A stretch of 64,000 nt of DNA, from the NCBI GenBank assembly GCA_012798435.1, contig JAAZNF010000025.1:1-64000 (forward strand), in the 5' to 3' direction. The notes beneath the pieces are model-generated. The model ran no database searches. It saw only the letters and a program-made list of their open reading frames with translations, and was not told where the DNA came from. The position numbers and the translations under genes are program-made. Position 1 is the first letter of the stretch, and each line of letters opens with the position of its first letter. Of the stretch, positions 51,067 to 58,514 are shown one piece after another. This DNA is from Myxococcales bacterium (GTDB taxonomy: Bacteria > Myxococcota > B64-G9).

Positions 51067-51082
51067 TGGCACCAAAGTTGCT
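51067..51082 (+). promoter_or_regulatory. sigma-54 promoter, plus strand
   Basis: TGGCACCAAAGTTGCT matches TGGCACRnnnnTTGCW except for the seventh base (C). Transcription would begin near 51093, just before GGAGG and the ATG at 51110. Confidence 0.85.
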
Positions 51083-51109
51083 TCTTTTTCGTCGCTAGCA
51101 GGAGGCGGC

Positions 51110-53050
51110 ATGCGGATTCCCACCCCGTCCGTCACAGCGCACAAGTGGACGCCCCGGGCGACCGCCGCGCCCCGGCAGGCCAAGGCTTTCGCCAGCGTGG
51201 ACGAATTCCTGGCCTGGGCCCTCGAGCTGCTGCGCGCGCGGCGCGACGCCGCGGAGTTCCGGGCGTTCGACGAAAAGGAAGGCCGGGCGCGGCTCGAGGC
51301 GCTGGGTGTCCGCCCCCCCGCCGAAAACGCCGCCGAGTGGACGGAGCGCTTTCACGAAGCCTTCGAGCGGACGCCGGATGCCATCGGCCCCGTGTGCCGC
51401 CTGCGCGAGGCGAGCCTCACCCGCCTCGAGCGCGAGCTGTTGCTGGCGGCCGTGCTAGCCCGCCTGTCGCTGTTGGATCTGTGGGTGCACACCGCGGCGG
51501 ACCTGCTGGAAGCCGTCGATCTCCCGCGCGAGCGGATGCTGGAGGGCCTGCGCGCCCTGAGCGAGGAGGGCCGGTTGAGCGAATCGGGCCTGCTCGTCTT
51601 CGACGATGAGTCGGATGTCCCCAGCCACCGGCGCATCACCGTCGACGCCGATCTCACCCGCTGCCTGCTCAGGGATCCTCGCTCTCCCTCGGGCTGGGCG
51701 GTCCACAGCGAGGAGGAGTTTCTGGAACGGCTGGGGGACTTCTCGCGGGCGCTGGCCGCGAAGGCGGAGGTCAGGAAGCACCAGGAGCACCATTCTTTTC
51801 TGCCGCGCCACCCGCGAGACAGCGCCTCGGTGCGGCGCGTCGAGCGCATGTTCGAGGCCGTGCGCGCCACCATGGATGCGCACCCGGGGTGGTGCATCTC
51901 GAAGTTGCTCGCCGGCCTCGGCCCGGTGAAGAAGCGCGACGAGCGCGAGGAGCTCGTGTTGCTGCTGCTCGCCGGCAAGGCCCTGGGCCACCTGGACGGC
52001 TTCGATGAGGTCTTCCTGGGGCTCGGCATCGCCCAGGCGGTGACCCCGGCCGGACTCCCCGCGCGCGCCTCCCTGGAGCTGCTGCGGCCGCGCGCCTCCC
52101 TGATGCGCCGCGGCCTCATCCAGCCCTGCGACGGTCAGGCGGAGCTGCTCGGCGACGATCCGCGCGTCATCGAGAAGATCGAGTACGAGCTGAGCCCGAA
52201 GGGCTGCGAGATCCTGAAACTGGAACGGAAGCGGCGCGGGCGAAGGCCCGTGGCGGCTGGCGAGGCGCGCTGGCCGCTGGTCCGCCTGGAGCAGCTGGTC
52301 CTGCCTCCGGAAGTGCAGGAAGCGCTGCGCCTGGCCTGCGCCCAGGCCCGCCACGCCAAGGTCATGCTCAAGGACTGGGGATTGGCCGCGGCCATCCCCT
52401 ACGGACGGGCGGTGACCCTGCTCTTTTACGGGCCCCCGGGGGTGGGCAAGACCGCCGCGGCCGAGGGTCTGGCGCGGGCGCTCCACAAACGCATCCTGGT
52501 CGCCGACTACGCCCAGATCCAGAACTGTTTCGTGGGCCAGACCGAGAAGAACATCGCGCGTCTGTTCGCCCAGGCCCGGAGGAACCAGGCGGTGCTGTTT
52601 TTCGACGAGGCCGACGCCATGTTCGTCGACCGCGACCGGGCCGATCGCAACTGGGAGGTCCGCGACGTCAACGTGTTGTTGCAGGAACTGGAGAGGTTCG
52701 AGGGGGTGTGCATCCTGGCCACCAACCGGAAGCTCTCCCTCGATCCCGCCCTGGACCGGCGCATCTCGCTCAAGGTGGAGTTCGCGCCGCCGGACGAAGA
52801 GGCGCGCCGGGCCATCTGGCGGCGCATCGTTCCGCCGCGCTTGCCGCTGGAGCGTGACACGGACCTCGACTCGCTGGCGCGCCTGCCGCTCACCGGCGGC
52901 CAGATCAAGAACGCCCTGCTCAACGCCGCGCGCATGGCGCTGGCGCGCGGCCGGCGCAGCAAGGTGCGCATGCAAGATCTGGAAGAGGCCGCCCGGCGGG
53001 AAGCGCGCGCGCGCGAAGGCGTCGGCGAGCCCATCGGCTTCCGGGCGTGA
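51110..53050 (+). CDS. AAA ATPase of the sigma-54-controlled module
   Basis: A 646-residue protein. The N-terminal 400 residues are helical with repeated winged-helix-like blocks (LERELLLAAVLARLSLLDLW; VIEKIEYELSPKGCEILKL) and no known enzyme motif. A classic AAA domain follows (about 430-640): GPPGVGKTAAAEG, VLFFDEADAMFVDRD, CILATNRK, DPALDRRISLKVEF with the arginine finger, and a sensor-2 GGQIKNALLNAARMA. It is an ATP-driven unfoldase or remodeler, soluble, and made only when sigma-54 is activated. Its stop is 3 bp from that of the convergent activator gene. Confidence 0.8.
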   Translation: MRIPTPSVTAHKWTPRATAAPRQAKAFASVDEFLAWALELLRARRDAAEFRAFDEKEGRARLEALGVRPPAENAAEWTERFHEAFERTPDAIGPVCRLREASLTRLERELLLAAVLARLSLLDLWVHTAADLLEAVDLPRERMLEGLRALSEEGRLSESGLLVFDDESDVPSHRRITVDADLTRCLLRDPRSPSGWAVHSEEEFLERLGDFSRALAAKAEVRKHQEHHSFLPRHPRDSASVRRVERMFEAVRATMDAHPGWCISKLLAGLGPVKKRDEREELVLLLLAGKALGHLDGFDEVFLGLGIAQAVTPAGLPARASLELLRPRASLMRRGLIQPCDGQAELLGDDPRVIEKIEYELSPKGCEILKLERKRRGRRPVAAGEARWPLVRLEQLVLPPEVQEALRLACAQARHAKVMLKDWGLAAAIPYGRAVTLLFYGPPGVGKTAAAEGLARALHKRILVADYAQIQNCFVGQTEKNIARLFAQARRNQAVLFFDEADAMFVDRDRADRNWEVRDVNVLLQELERFEGVCILATNRKLSLDPALDRRISLKVEFAPPDEEARRAIWRRIVPPRLPLERDTDLDSLARLPLTGGQIKNALLNAARMALARGRRSKVRMQDLEEAARREARAREGVGEPIGFRA

Positions 53051-53053
53051 GGC

Positions 53054-54661
53054 CTACTCGGCCGGTCTGTCGTCCACCCACTTGCGCAGGGTGTTTTCGG
53101 AGACGCCCAGGGCCTGGGCGGCGCGGGCGCGGTTGCCGCCGAAGACCGCCAGCGCCCGGCGCATGTAGGCGGCGCGGATCTCCTCTTCCGGGCGGACCTC
53201 CTCGGGCCGCTCGGGCCAGAACCGCCGCAGGGCCCTCTCGCGCTCGTCCCCGTCCGTCGGGGCGCGCGCCGAGAGCCGCCGCTCCACCTCCAGGGCCTCG
53301 CGCAGCCCGCTGCCGGCGTAGGCGGCGCGCTTCAGCACGTTGATGAACTGGCGCACGTTGCCGGGCCAGTCGTAGGCGCGCACCGCCTTCCAGTCGGCCT
53401 CGGCGAGCCGCAGGCGGTATCCGGCCTGGCCCAGCTCCTTCTGCACCGCGTCGGCGATGGCCTTGGCGTCCTCCAGGCGCGCCGAGAACAACGGTACCTC
53501 CAGCGGCAGCACCGAGAGGCGGTACCACAGATCGGCGCGGAAGCGCCCCGCGGCCACCTCGCGCGGCAGGTCGCGGTGGGTGGCGGCGATCACCCGCACG
53601 TCCACCGGGCGGGCCTCCACGGTGCCGAGCGGCACGATGCGCTTCTCCTCGATCACCCGCAAAAGCTGCGTCTGGATGGGGAGCGGCAACTCGGCCACCT
53701 CGTCGAGGAACAAGGTGCCGCCGCTGGCCGCTTCGAACATCCCCCGGCCGGCGCGCACGGCCCCGGTGAAGGCGCCCGGCTGGTGGCCGAACAGCCGGTC
53801 GTGCGCCAGGTCGGCGTTGGTGCCGAGCACGGCGCAGTTCACCGGCAAGAAGGGGTTCTCCTTGCGCCGCGAGCCCTCGTGGAGGGCGCGGGCCACCAGC
53901 TCCTTGCCGGCACCGGTCGGGCCCAGGATGAGGATCGGCTCGTCGAGCGGTGAGAGGCGGCGGATCTGGGCGCGCAGGGCCTTCATGGCCGGGCTGGTGC
54001 CGAGCGGCAGGGCCCGGGCCGATCCCTGACGGCGGAAGACCTCCACCTCGCGGCGATCGGCGTCGCCGACGGGGATGAGACCGGCCACCTTCTGGAGCGC
54101 GCGCAAGAACGGCTCCTCGTCGCCAAACTGGAAGAAGCGCGTCGAGGCCGCCTGGAGCAGATCGTGGAAGAAGCGGTGCTCCTGGGGAACCAGGTGCGGC
54201 CTGCTGCTCCGGCGCGCATCGAGCTTGCGTTCGACGTACTCGCGCGAGAGCTCGGCAAGCAGCGCGCCCCGCTCGGCGTCGGCCAGGGGGAAGCACTTGA
54301 GCAAGAGGGCGGTGTTGCTGCGAAGGTGCTCGATCTCCGCCTTGCAGATCTTGGCCAACATGGGCCGGTACTGATCCAGGTACTCGCGGCCGCAGTACCA
54401 GCTCACTCGCACCCCGGCCTCGCGCAGTCGGCTCAGCGCCTCCCACACCTCGGCCGGATCGGCGATGCCCACTCCGCACACGTGCGCCTCGGTGGGGCGC
54501 GGCGAGAGCGACAGCGTCGAGAGCAGCGCCTGCCCCACCGCGTTCTGGCTGGTCACGAACACGTGCCAGTCGGGGTGTCTGGTCAAGAGGACCGCCGCGG
54601 CGCAGGCCCCGTCCGTGCCGCCGGTGGTGAGGATGGCGCCGTTCTTCGAGTCCTCGCTCAT
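53054..54661 (-). CDS. sigma-54 activator with DHH-phosphoesterase-like sensor domain
   Basis: A 535-residue bacterial enhancer-binding protein. Residues about 8-125 resemble a DHH-family domain: ILTTGGTDGACAAAVLL at the usual D-x-D-G site, and RLREAGVRVSWYCGREYL where the DHH motif should be, so metal ligands are largely lost. The central AAA+ domain has GPTGAGKELVARALH, the GAFTGA loop, GTLFLDEVAELPL and the RADLWYRLSVLPL arginine region. A Fis-type HTH closes it (GGNRARAAQALGVSENTLRK). It has no receiver domain, so it is controlled by a ligand rather than a kinase. ATG 54661 has GGAGG. The layout recalls RtcR. Confidence 0.85.
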   Translation of the reverse strand: MSEDSKNGAILTTGGTDGACAAAVLLTRHPDWHVFVTSQNAVGQALLSTLSLSPRPTEAHVCGVGIADPAEVWEALSRLREAGVRVSWYCGREYLDQYRPMLAKICKAEIEHLRSNTALLLKCFPLADAERGALLAELSREYVERKLDARRSSRPHLVPQEHRFFHDLLQAASTRFFQFGDEEPFLRALQKVAGLIPVGDADRREVEVFRRQGSARALPLGTSPAMKALRAQIRRLSPLDEPILILGPTGAGKELVARALHEGSRRKENPFLPVNCAVLGTNADLAHDRLFGHQPGAFTGAVRAGRGMFEAASGGTLFLDEVAELPLPIQTQLLRVIEEKRIVPLGTVEARPVDVRVIAATHRDLPREVAAGRFRADLWYRLSVLPLEVPLFSARLEDAKAIADAVQKELGQAGYRLRLAEADWKAVRAYDWPGNVRQFINVLKRAAYAGSGLREALEVERRLSARAPTDGDERERALRRFWPERPEEVRPEEEIRAAYMRRALAVFGGNRARAAQALGVSENTLRKWVDDRPAE

Positions 54662-54691
54662 GGCCTGCCCTCCATGGTCCCGGATGCGTTC

Positions 54692-54719
54692 AGCATATCG
54701 TAAAAAATTTCTACCGCAA
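54692..54719 (-). promoter_or_regulatory. predicted sigma-70-type promoter of the activator gene
   Basis: On the minus strand TTGCGG (54714-54719) and TATGCT (54692-54697) are 16 bp apart, 31 bp before the start codon. Constitutive low expression would suit a ligand-sensing activator. Confidence 0.35.
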
Positions 54720-54879
54720 CCGCAAATGTTGCGCCCTCTCGCCAGGCGCGCCGCTCTCGAGTGGCACGGGGCGTGGCTGGTCATTGATGTCGCCGCCTTG
54801 AGAACATGGTGGCGGCCGCGTAGCCGACCGGGGGCCTCCCGCCGCCGCGCAGGGTCCTCCCGAGCAGCGCCGGGGGTGG

Positions 54880-55013
54880 TCGGCGTTAAACAGGCCGCAT
54901 CGTGAACACTTGGTTCGGCGAAAATACTCGCCTGGCAAGCCGCGATCGAGTGATACGGGGCGCGGCTGCTTGACGGCGGGTCCTCATGGCCTCCGCTCGG
55001 CTTGTGCTGTCAA
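54880..55013 (+). repeat. shuffled repeat pieces upstream of leader module copy 2
   Basis: 54880-54950 (ACAGGCCGCATCGTGA, GCCTGGC, AGCCGCG) matches the complement of 36001-36054. 54960-55013 (CTTGACGGCGGGTCCTCATG, CCTCCGCTCGGCTTGTGCTG) matches the complement of 36231-36284, i.e. half of the double-hairpin element. The order relative to the gene differs from that at 36 kb. Confidence 0.7.
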
Positions 55014-55189
55014 AGGTTTTTCCGGCAGCTCTTTCCTGGGGGTTCAAGGGAGCGTGCCCCCTTGCCAGATCCCGTGGTTTTTCCAGGCCCTTCCCTGGCG
55101 GAAAGTTTTTTACGAGATACGGTCAAGCCGGGCCGGGTTGTCTTTGGGGACCGAGTGTGGGGATAATCCTTTCCCGCCGGGAGGTGGGC
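55014..55189 (+). repeat. duplicated promoter-leader module, copy 2
   Basis: Counterpart of 35799-35972. It carries the hairpin-forming GGGGGTTCAAGGG and GTGCCCCCTTGCCAG segment, the promoter at 55138-55167 and the ribosome site GGGAGGTGGGC, and runs without a break into a shared lipoprotein signal sequence. Confidence 0.8.
55138..55167 (+). promoter_or_regulatory. predicted promoter of the phosphoesterase lipoprotein gene
   Basis: TTGTCT (55138-55143) and GATAAT (55162-55167) with an 18-bp spacer, the same as at 35821-35850. Transcription would begin near 55174, a 16-nt leader. Confidence 0.5.
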
Positions 55190-57967
55190 ATGCGGAGGAT
55201 GACAGCGGCGTGTTTCGCGGCGGCGCTTTTCGCGAGCGGTTGCGGTGGCGGGGGACCGCGGGTGGTGGCGGTGTCCCCCGCGCCGGAAGAGGCGGGCGTG
55301 GCCCTGGACGCCAAGGTGGAGGTGGTCTTCGACCGGCCGGTGCGCCTGGAAGAATTCGAGACCCCGCTCGCGCTCATCCTCGACGGCGTGGCCGTCCCCG
55401 GCGAGGTCTCGGTGGGCGAGGGCGGCAACCCGCTCACCTTCACCCCGCGCTTCTTCCTGCTCGCCGAGCGGCGCTACCAGGCGCGCCTGGGCGGGCCGGG
55501 CCTCTCGGCCTTCGACGGCAAGAAGTTTTCGGAGAGCCGCGAGTGGAGCTTCGACACCGTGGCCGGTTGCAGCCTCGCCGCCGTCCCGGAGGCGAAACTC
55601 CCGGCCGGGCCGGACGGCCTGGGCGGCACGGTGATCCCGGGCGGGCGGCGCGTCACCCCGGCCGGGAGCGAGATCGAGCTCGGCTCGTTCCCCACCAACG
55701 CCCGCCTGTCGCCGGACGGGAGGTGGCTGGCGGTGGTGAACTGCGGCTGCGGGCTCCGGCCCGGGCTCGAGCAGAGCCTGATGGTTTTCGATACCATCGA
55801 TGGGCGCATGACCGCCAAGGTGCCGCGCTCGCCGCCGCTGGGGTACTTCTACGGGCTGGCCTTCTCGCCCGACGGGAGCCGGCTGTACGCCGCCGGCGGC
55901 TCGGCCGAGCGGGTCGAGGTCTTTTCCGTCGGCGCCGACGGGACGCTCACCGAGCAGCCCGCCTTGGCGGTGGAGGGATTCCCCGCGGGCATCGAACTCT
56001 CCCCCGACGGCGCAACCCTGTACGTCGCCGACCAGACCGGCGGGGAGGCGGTGGCGCTCGACACCGCCACCGGGAACGTCCGCTGGCGCACCCCCATCGG
56101 CATGCTGCCCTACGACGTGGCGGTCAGCCCGGACGGCGCGCGCGTGTTCGTCTCGCTGTGGGGCCGGGCCTACATCGGCGAGCCCGGTCGGGTGGCCTCG
56201 CTGGACGCCGCCAGCGGCGAACTGGGCCAGCGCATGGACGTGGGCAAGAACCCCGAGGACCTGCTCATGGCCTCCGACGGGCGGCTCTTCGTCGCCTGCG
56301 CCGACGCCGACCGGGTGGACGTCATCGACGCAGCTGCCGAGCGGGTGATCGCCTCCTGGCCGTTGCGTGCCGCCGAGGAGCCGGTGGGGCTGAGCCCGGT
56401 GGGCCTTGCGCTCGACGAGGCGGCCGGCCGCCTGTACGTGGCCTGCGCCCAGAAGAACAGCGTGGACGTGCTCTCGCTCGCGGACGGCGCGCGCCTCGGC
56501 AGCGTTCCCACCGGCTGGTATCCTACCGCGGCGGCCATCCATCCCGGCGGGCGGCTGTGGGTGGTGAGCGGCAAGGGGCGCGGCTCGGGGCCCAACACGG
56601 TCGACGTGTTCATCGGCTCGCTCATGCGCGGCACGCTGTTTGCGGTGCCCGCGCCCGACGCGGCCGCGCTGGAGGCGGGGGCGCGGACGGTGCGCGAGAA
56701 CAACGAGTACCCCTTGCGCTTCTACCCCGAGCGCTGCCTGCAGGGGGCCTTTCCCGTACCGCGCGCGCCCGGCCAGCCCTCTCCCATCAAGCACGTGATC
56801 TTCGTGCTGCGCGAGAACAAGACCTACGACCAGAACCTGGGCGATCTTTCCGGCACCAACGGCGATCCCGCGCTGGTCGAGTTCGGCGAGGACGTCACCC
56901 CCAACCTGCACGCGCTGGCGCGCACCTTCTGCAACCTGGAGAACTTCCACGCCGACATCGAGGTGTCGGTGCAGGGGCACTACTGGAACGCCGCCGCCAC
57001 CATCAACGACTACGCCGAGAAGGTGTGGCACCCCATGGACCGCGACGGCAGCCGCCTACCGGCCACCTCGGCGCAGCAGGTGGACTACCCGGCCGGGCTG
57101 TTCATCTGGCACCGCCTGCAGGAGGCGGGGGTGAGCTTTCGCAACTACGGCGAGCCCATGGGGGTGGCCGGGGAATACGATCGCTTCGCCGACTCCGTCA
57201 ACATGGACTACATGCTGGACCGCGGCGAGAACCTCTACCTCACCCCCGACGCGACCCACGTGGAGTGGTTCCTCACCGAGAAGGAGGCCGGGCTGTACCC
57301 GAGCTTCGTCTTCTTGGGCCTGCTCAACGACCACACCTACGGGACGAAGCCGGGTCTGCCGGATCCGGTGTGGATGGTGGCCGAGAACGACTACGCCACC
57401 GGCCTGCTGGTGGAGCGGCTCTCCCACGATCCGGAGTGGCCCGAGACGCTGATCATCGTGACCGAGGACGATCCCCAGAGCGGCATGGACCACGTGGACA
57501 ACCACCGCTCCATCGCCCTGCTGATCTCGCCCTACACCCGCACCGGCTACACCTCCTCGGTGCACTACGACTTCTCCAGCCTGATCCGCACCTACGGGCT
57601 CATCCTGGGCTTCGCCCCGCTCAACCTCCTCGACGCGGTGGCCTCGCCGGTGTACGACTGCTTCACGAGCAAGCCGGACTTCACCCCCTACACCGCCATC
57701 CCCAACCCCATCCCGTACAGCGTGGTGCCCGAGGGCGCGCCGGGGAGCGCGTTGAGCCGGCGGATGGACTTCTCGGCGCCGGACCGGGCGCCGGGGCTGG
57801 GCGAGATCCTGTGGCGGCGCACCCGGCCGGACGAGCCCGTGCCCGAGCGCTTGCGCTGGCGCGGGGAGGCGGATCGGGATTGCGAGGACGCCGACGAGGA
57901 AGATGACGACGAGCCCCGCCGCGTGCTGCCGGTACCGCTCGAAAGACCCGGCCGGTCCGTCCGCTGA
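55190..57967 (+). CDS. beta-propeller/phosphoesterase fusion lipoprotein
   Basis: A 925-residue lipoprotein (lipobox ASGC, Cys18). Order: an Ig-like region (about 25-130), a YVTN-type seven-bladed propeller (about 150-490; LSPDGRWLAVV, FSPDGSRLYAAGG, LSPDGATLYVAD, VSPDGARVFVSLW), and an alkaline-phosphatase-superfamily phosphoesterase of the phospholipase-C/acid-phosphatase group (about 535-880; VLRENKTYDQNLGD, GHYWNAAATIND, IIVTEDDPQSGMDHVDNHRS). Metal ligands appear present. It should act in the periplasm or at the outer surface on phosphate esters; the substrate is unknown. The acidic C-terminal tail is odd. Confidence 0.82.
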   Translation: MRRMTAACFAAALFASGCGGGGPRVVAVSPAPEEAGVALDAKVEVVFDRPVRLEEFETPLALILDGVAVPGEVSVGEGGNPLTFTPRFFLLAERRYQARLGGPGLSAFDGKKFSESREWSFDTVAGCSLAAVPEAKLPAGPDGLGGTVIPGGRRVTPAGSEIELGSFPTNARLSPDGRWLAVVNCGCGLRPGLEQSLMVFDTIDGRMTAKVPRSPPLGYFYGLAFSPDGSRLYAAGGSAERVEVFSVGADGTLTEQPALAVEGFPAGIELSPDGATLYVADQTGGEAVALDTATGNVRWRTPIGMLPYDVAVSPDGARVFVSLWGRAYIGEPGRVASLDAASGELGQRMDVGKNPEDLLMASDGRLFVACADADRVDVIDAAAERVIASWPLRAAEEPVGLSPVGLALDEAAGRLYVACAQKNSVDVLSLADGARLGSVPTGWYPTAAAIHPGGRLWVVSGKGRGSGPNTVDVFIGSLMRGTLFAVPAPDAAALEAGARTVRENNEYPLRFYPERCLQGAFPVPRAPGQPSPIKHVIFVLRENKTYDQNLGDLSGTNGDPALVEFGEDVTPNLHALARTFCNLENFHADIEVSVQGHYWNAAATINDYAEKVWHPMDRDGSRLPATSAQQVDYPAGLFIWHRLQEAGVSFRNYGEPMGVAGEYDRFADSVNMDYMLDRGENLYLTPDATHVEWFLTEKEAGLYPSFVFLGLLNDHTYGTKPGLPDPVWMVAENDYATGLLVERLSHDPEWPETLIIVTEDDPQSGMDHVDNHRSIALLISPYTRTGYTSSVHYDFSSLIRTYGLILGFAPLNLLDAVASPVYDCFTSKPDFTPYTAIPNPIPYSVVPEGAPGSALSRRMDFSAPDRAPGLGEILWRRTRPDEPVPERLRWRGEADRDCEDADEEDDDEPRRVLPVPLERPGRSVR

Positions 57968-58096
57968 GCGCGCCTGGCGAAGGCCGGTGGGGCAAGGGGA
58001 CAGGCCCGGTGATTTCCAGTAGAACAACAAGCGTGTGTTGTGAGAGAGAGGCGCGGCCCAACAATGGCATCCTGCAACGAACGTTATACCTGACAC

Positions 58097-58423
58097 ATGG
58101 ATAGAATAAAATCACAGAACCTCAAACGGTTGTTCCTTTCAACATTTCTGATTGCGGCTTCAATGTTTATCCGCCCACTCTGGGGATTTTTGTATCAAGG
58201 ATATTTTTTTCAATACAAGAATCTTGAATATGGTGATGACGGATCAATCTTCATGACGGGGCAAAATGTATCATACATTCTTGCTTCTTTATTGGCCCTC
58301 TCTGGAGTTTTCATCAGTTTCAGGCAAAGGAAATATGCAGACACTTTCCCGGTATTTCGGAAGATCATTTGTGTTGCGGGATTGGTAATGGCCCTGTTTT
58401 GGATGACACTATCGTTCCATTGA
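58097..58423 (+). CDS. AT-rich small membrane protein
   Basis: A 108-residue protein with three likely TM segments (LFLSTFLIAASMFIRPLWGF, YILASLLALSGVFISF, IICVAGLVMALFWMTL). The gene is about 60% AT in a genome near 70% GC and uses AT-ending codons freely, so it was probably acquired recently. No ribosome site of strength is seen. Family not recognised. Confidence 0.55.
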   Translation: MDRIKSQNLKRLFLSTFLIAASMFIRPLWGFLYQGYFFQYKNLEYGDDGSIFMTGQNVSYILASLLALSGVFISFRQRKYADTFPVFRKIICVAGLVMALFWMTLSFH

Positions 58424-58514
58424 CGATGACCCGTTGGCCGGCCTCTCGCCCCGTATCGAGCGGACGAGGCGATCGAAAATTTGAGCCCCGGGCCCGCTCG
58501 TGGTATCGGGACAC

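Noticed and set aside
54765-54780. TGGCACGGGGCGTGGC as a sixth sigma-54 promoter
   Set aside because: The -12 half is GTGGC instead of TTGCW and there is no correctly placed gene downstream.
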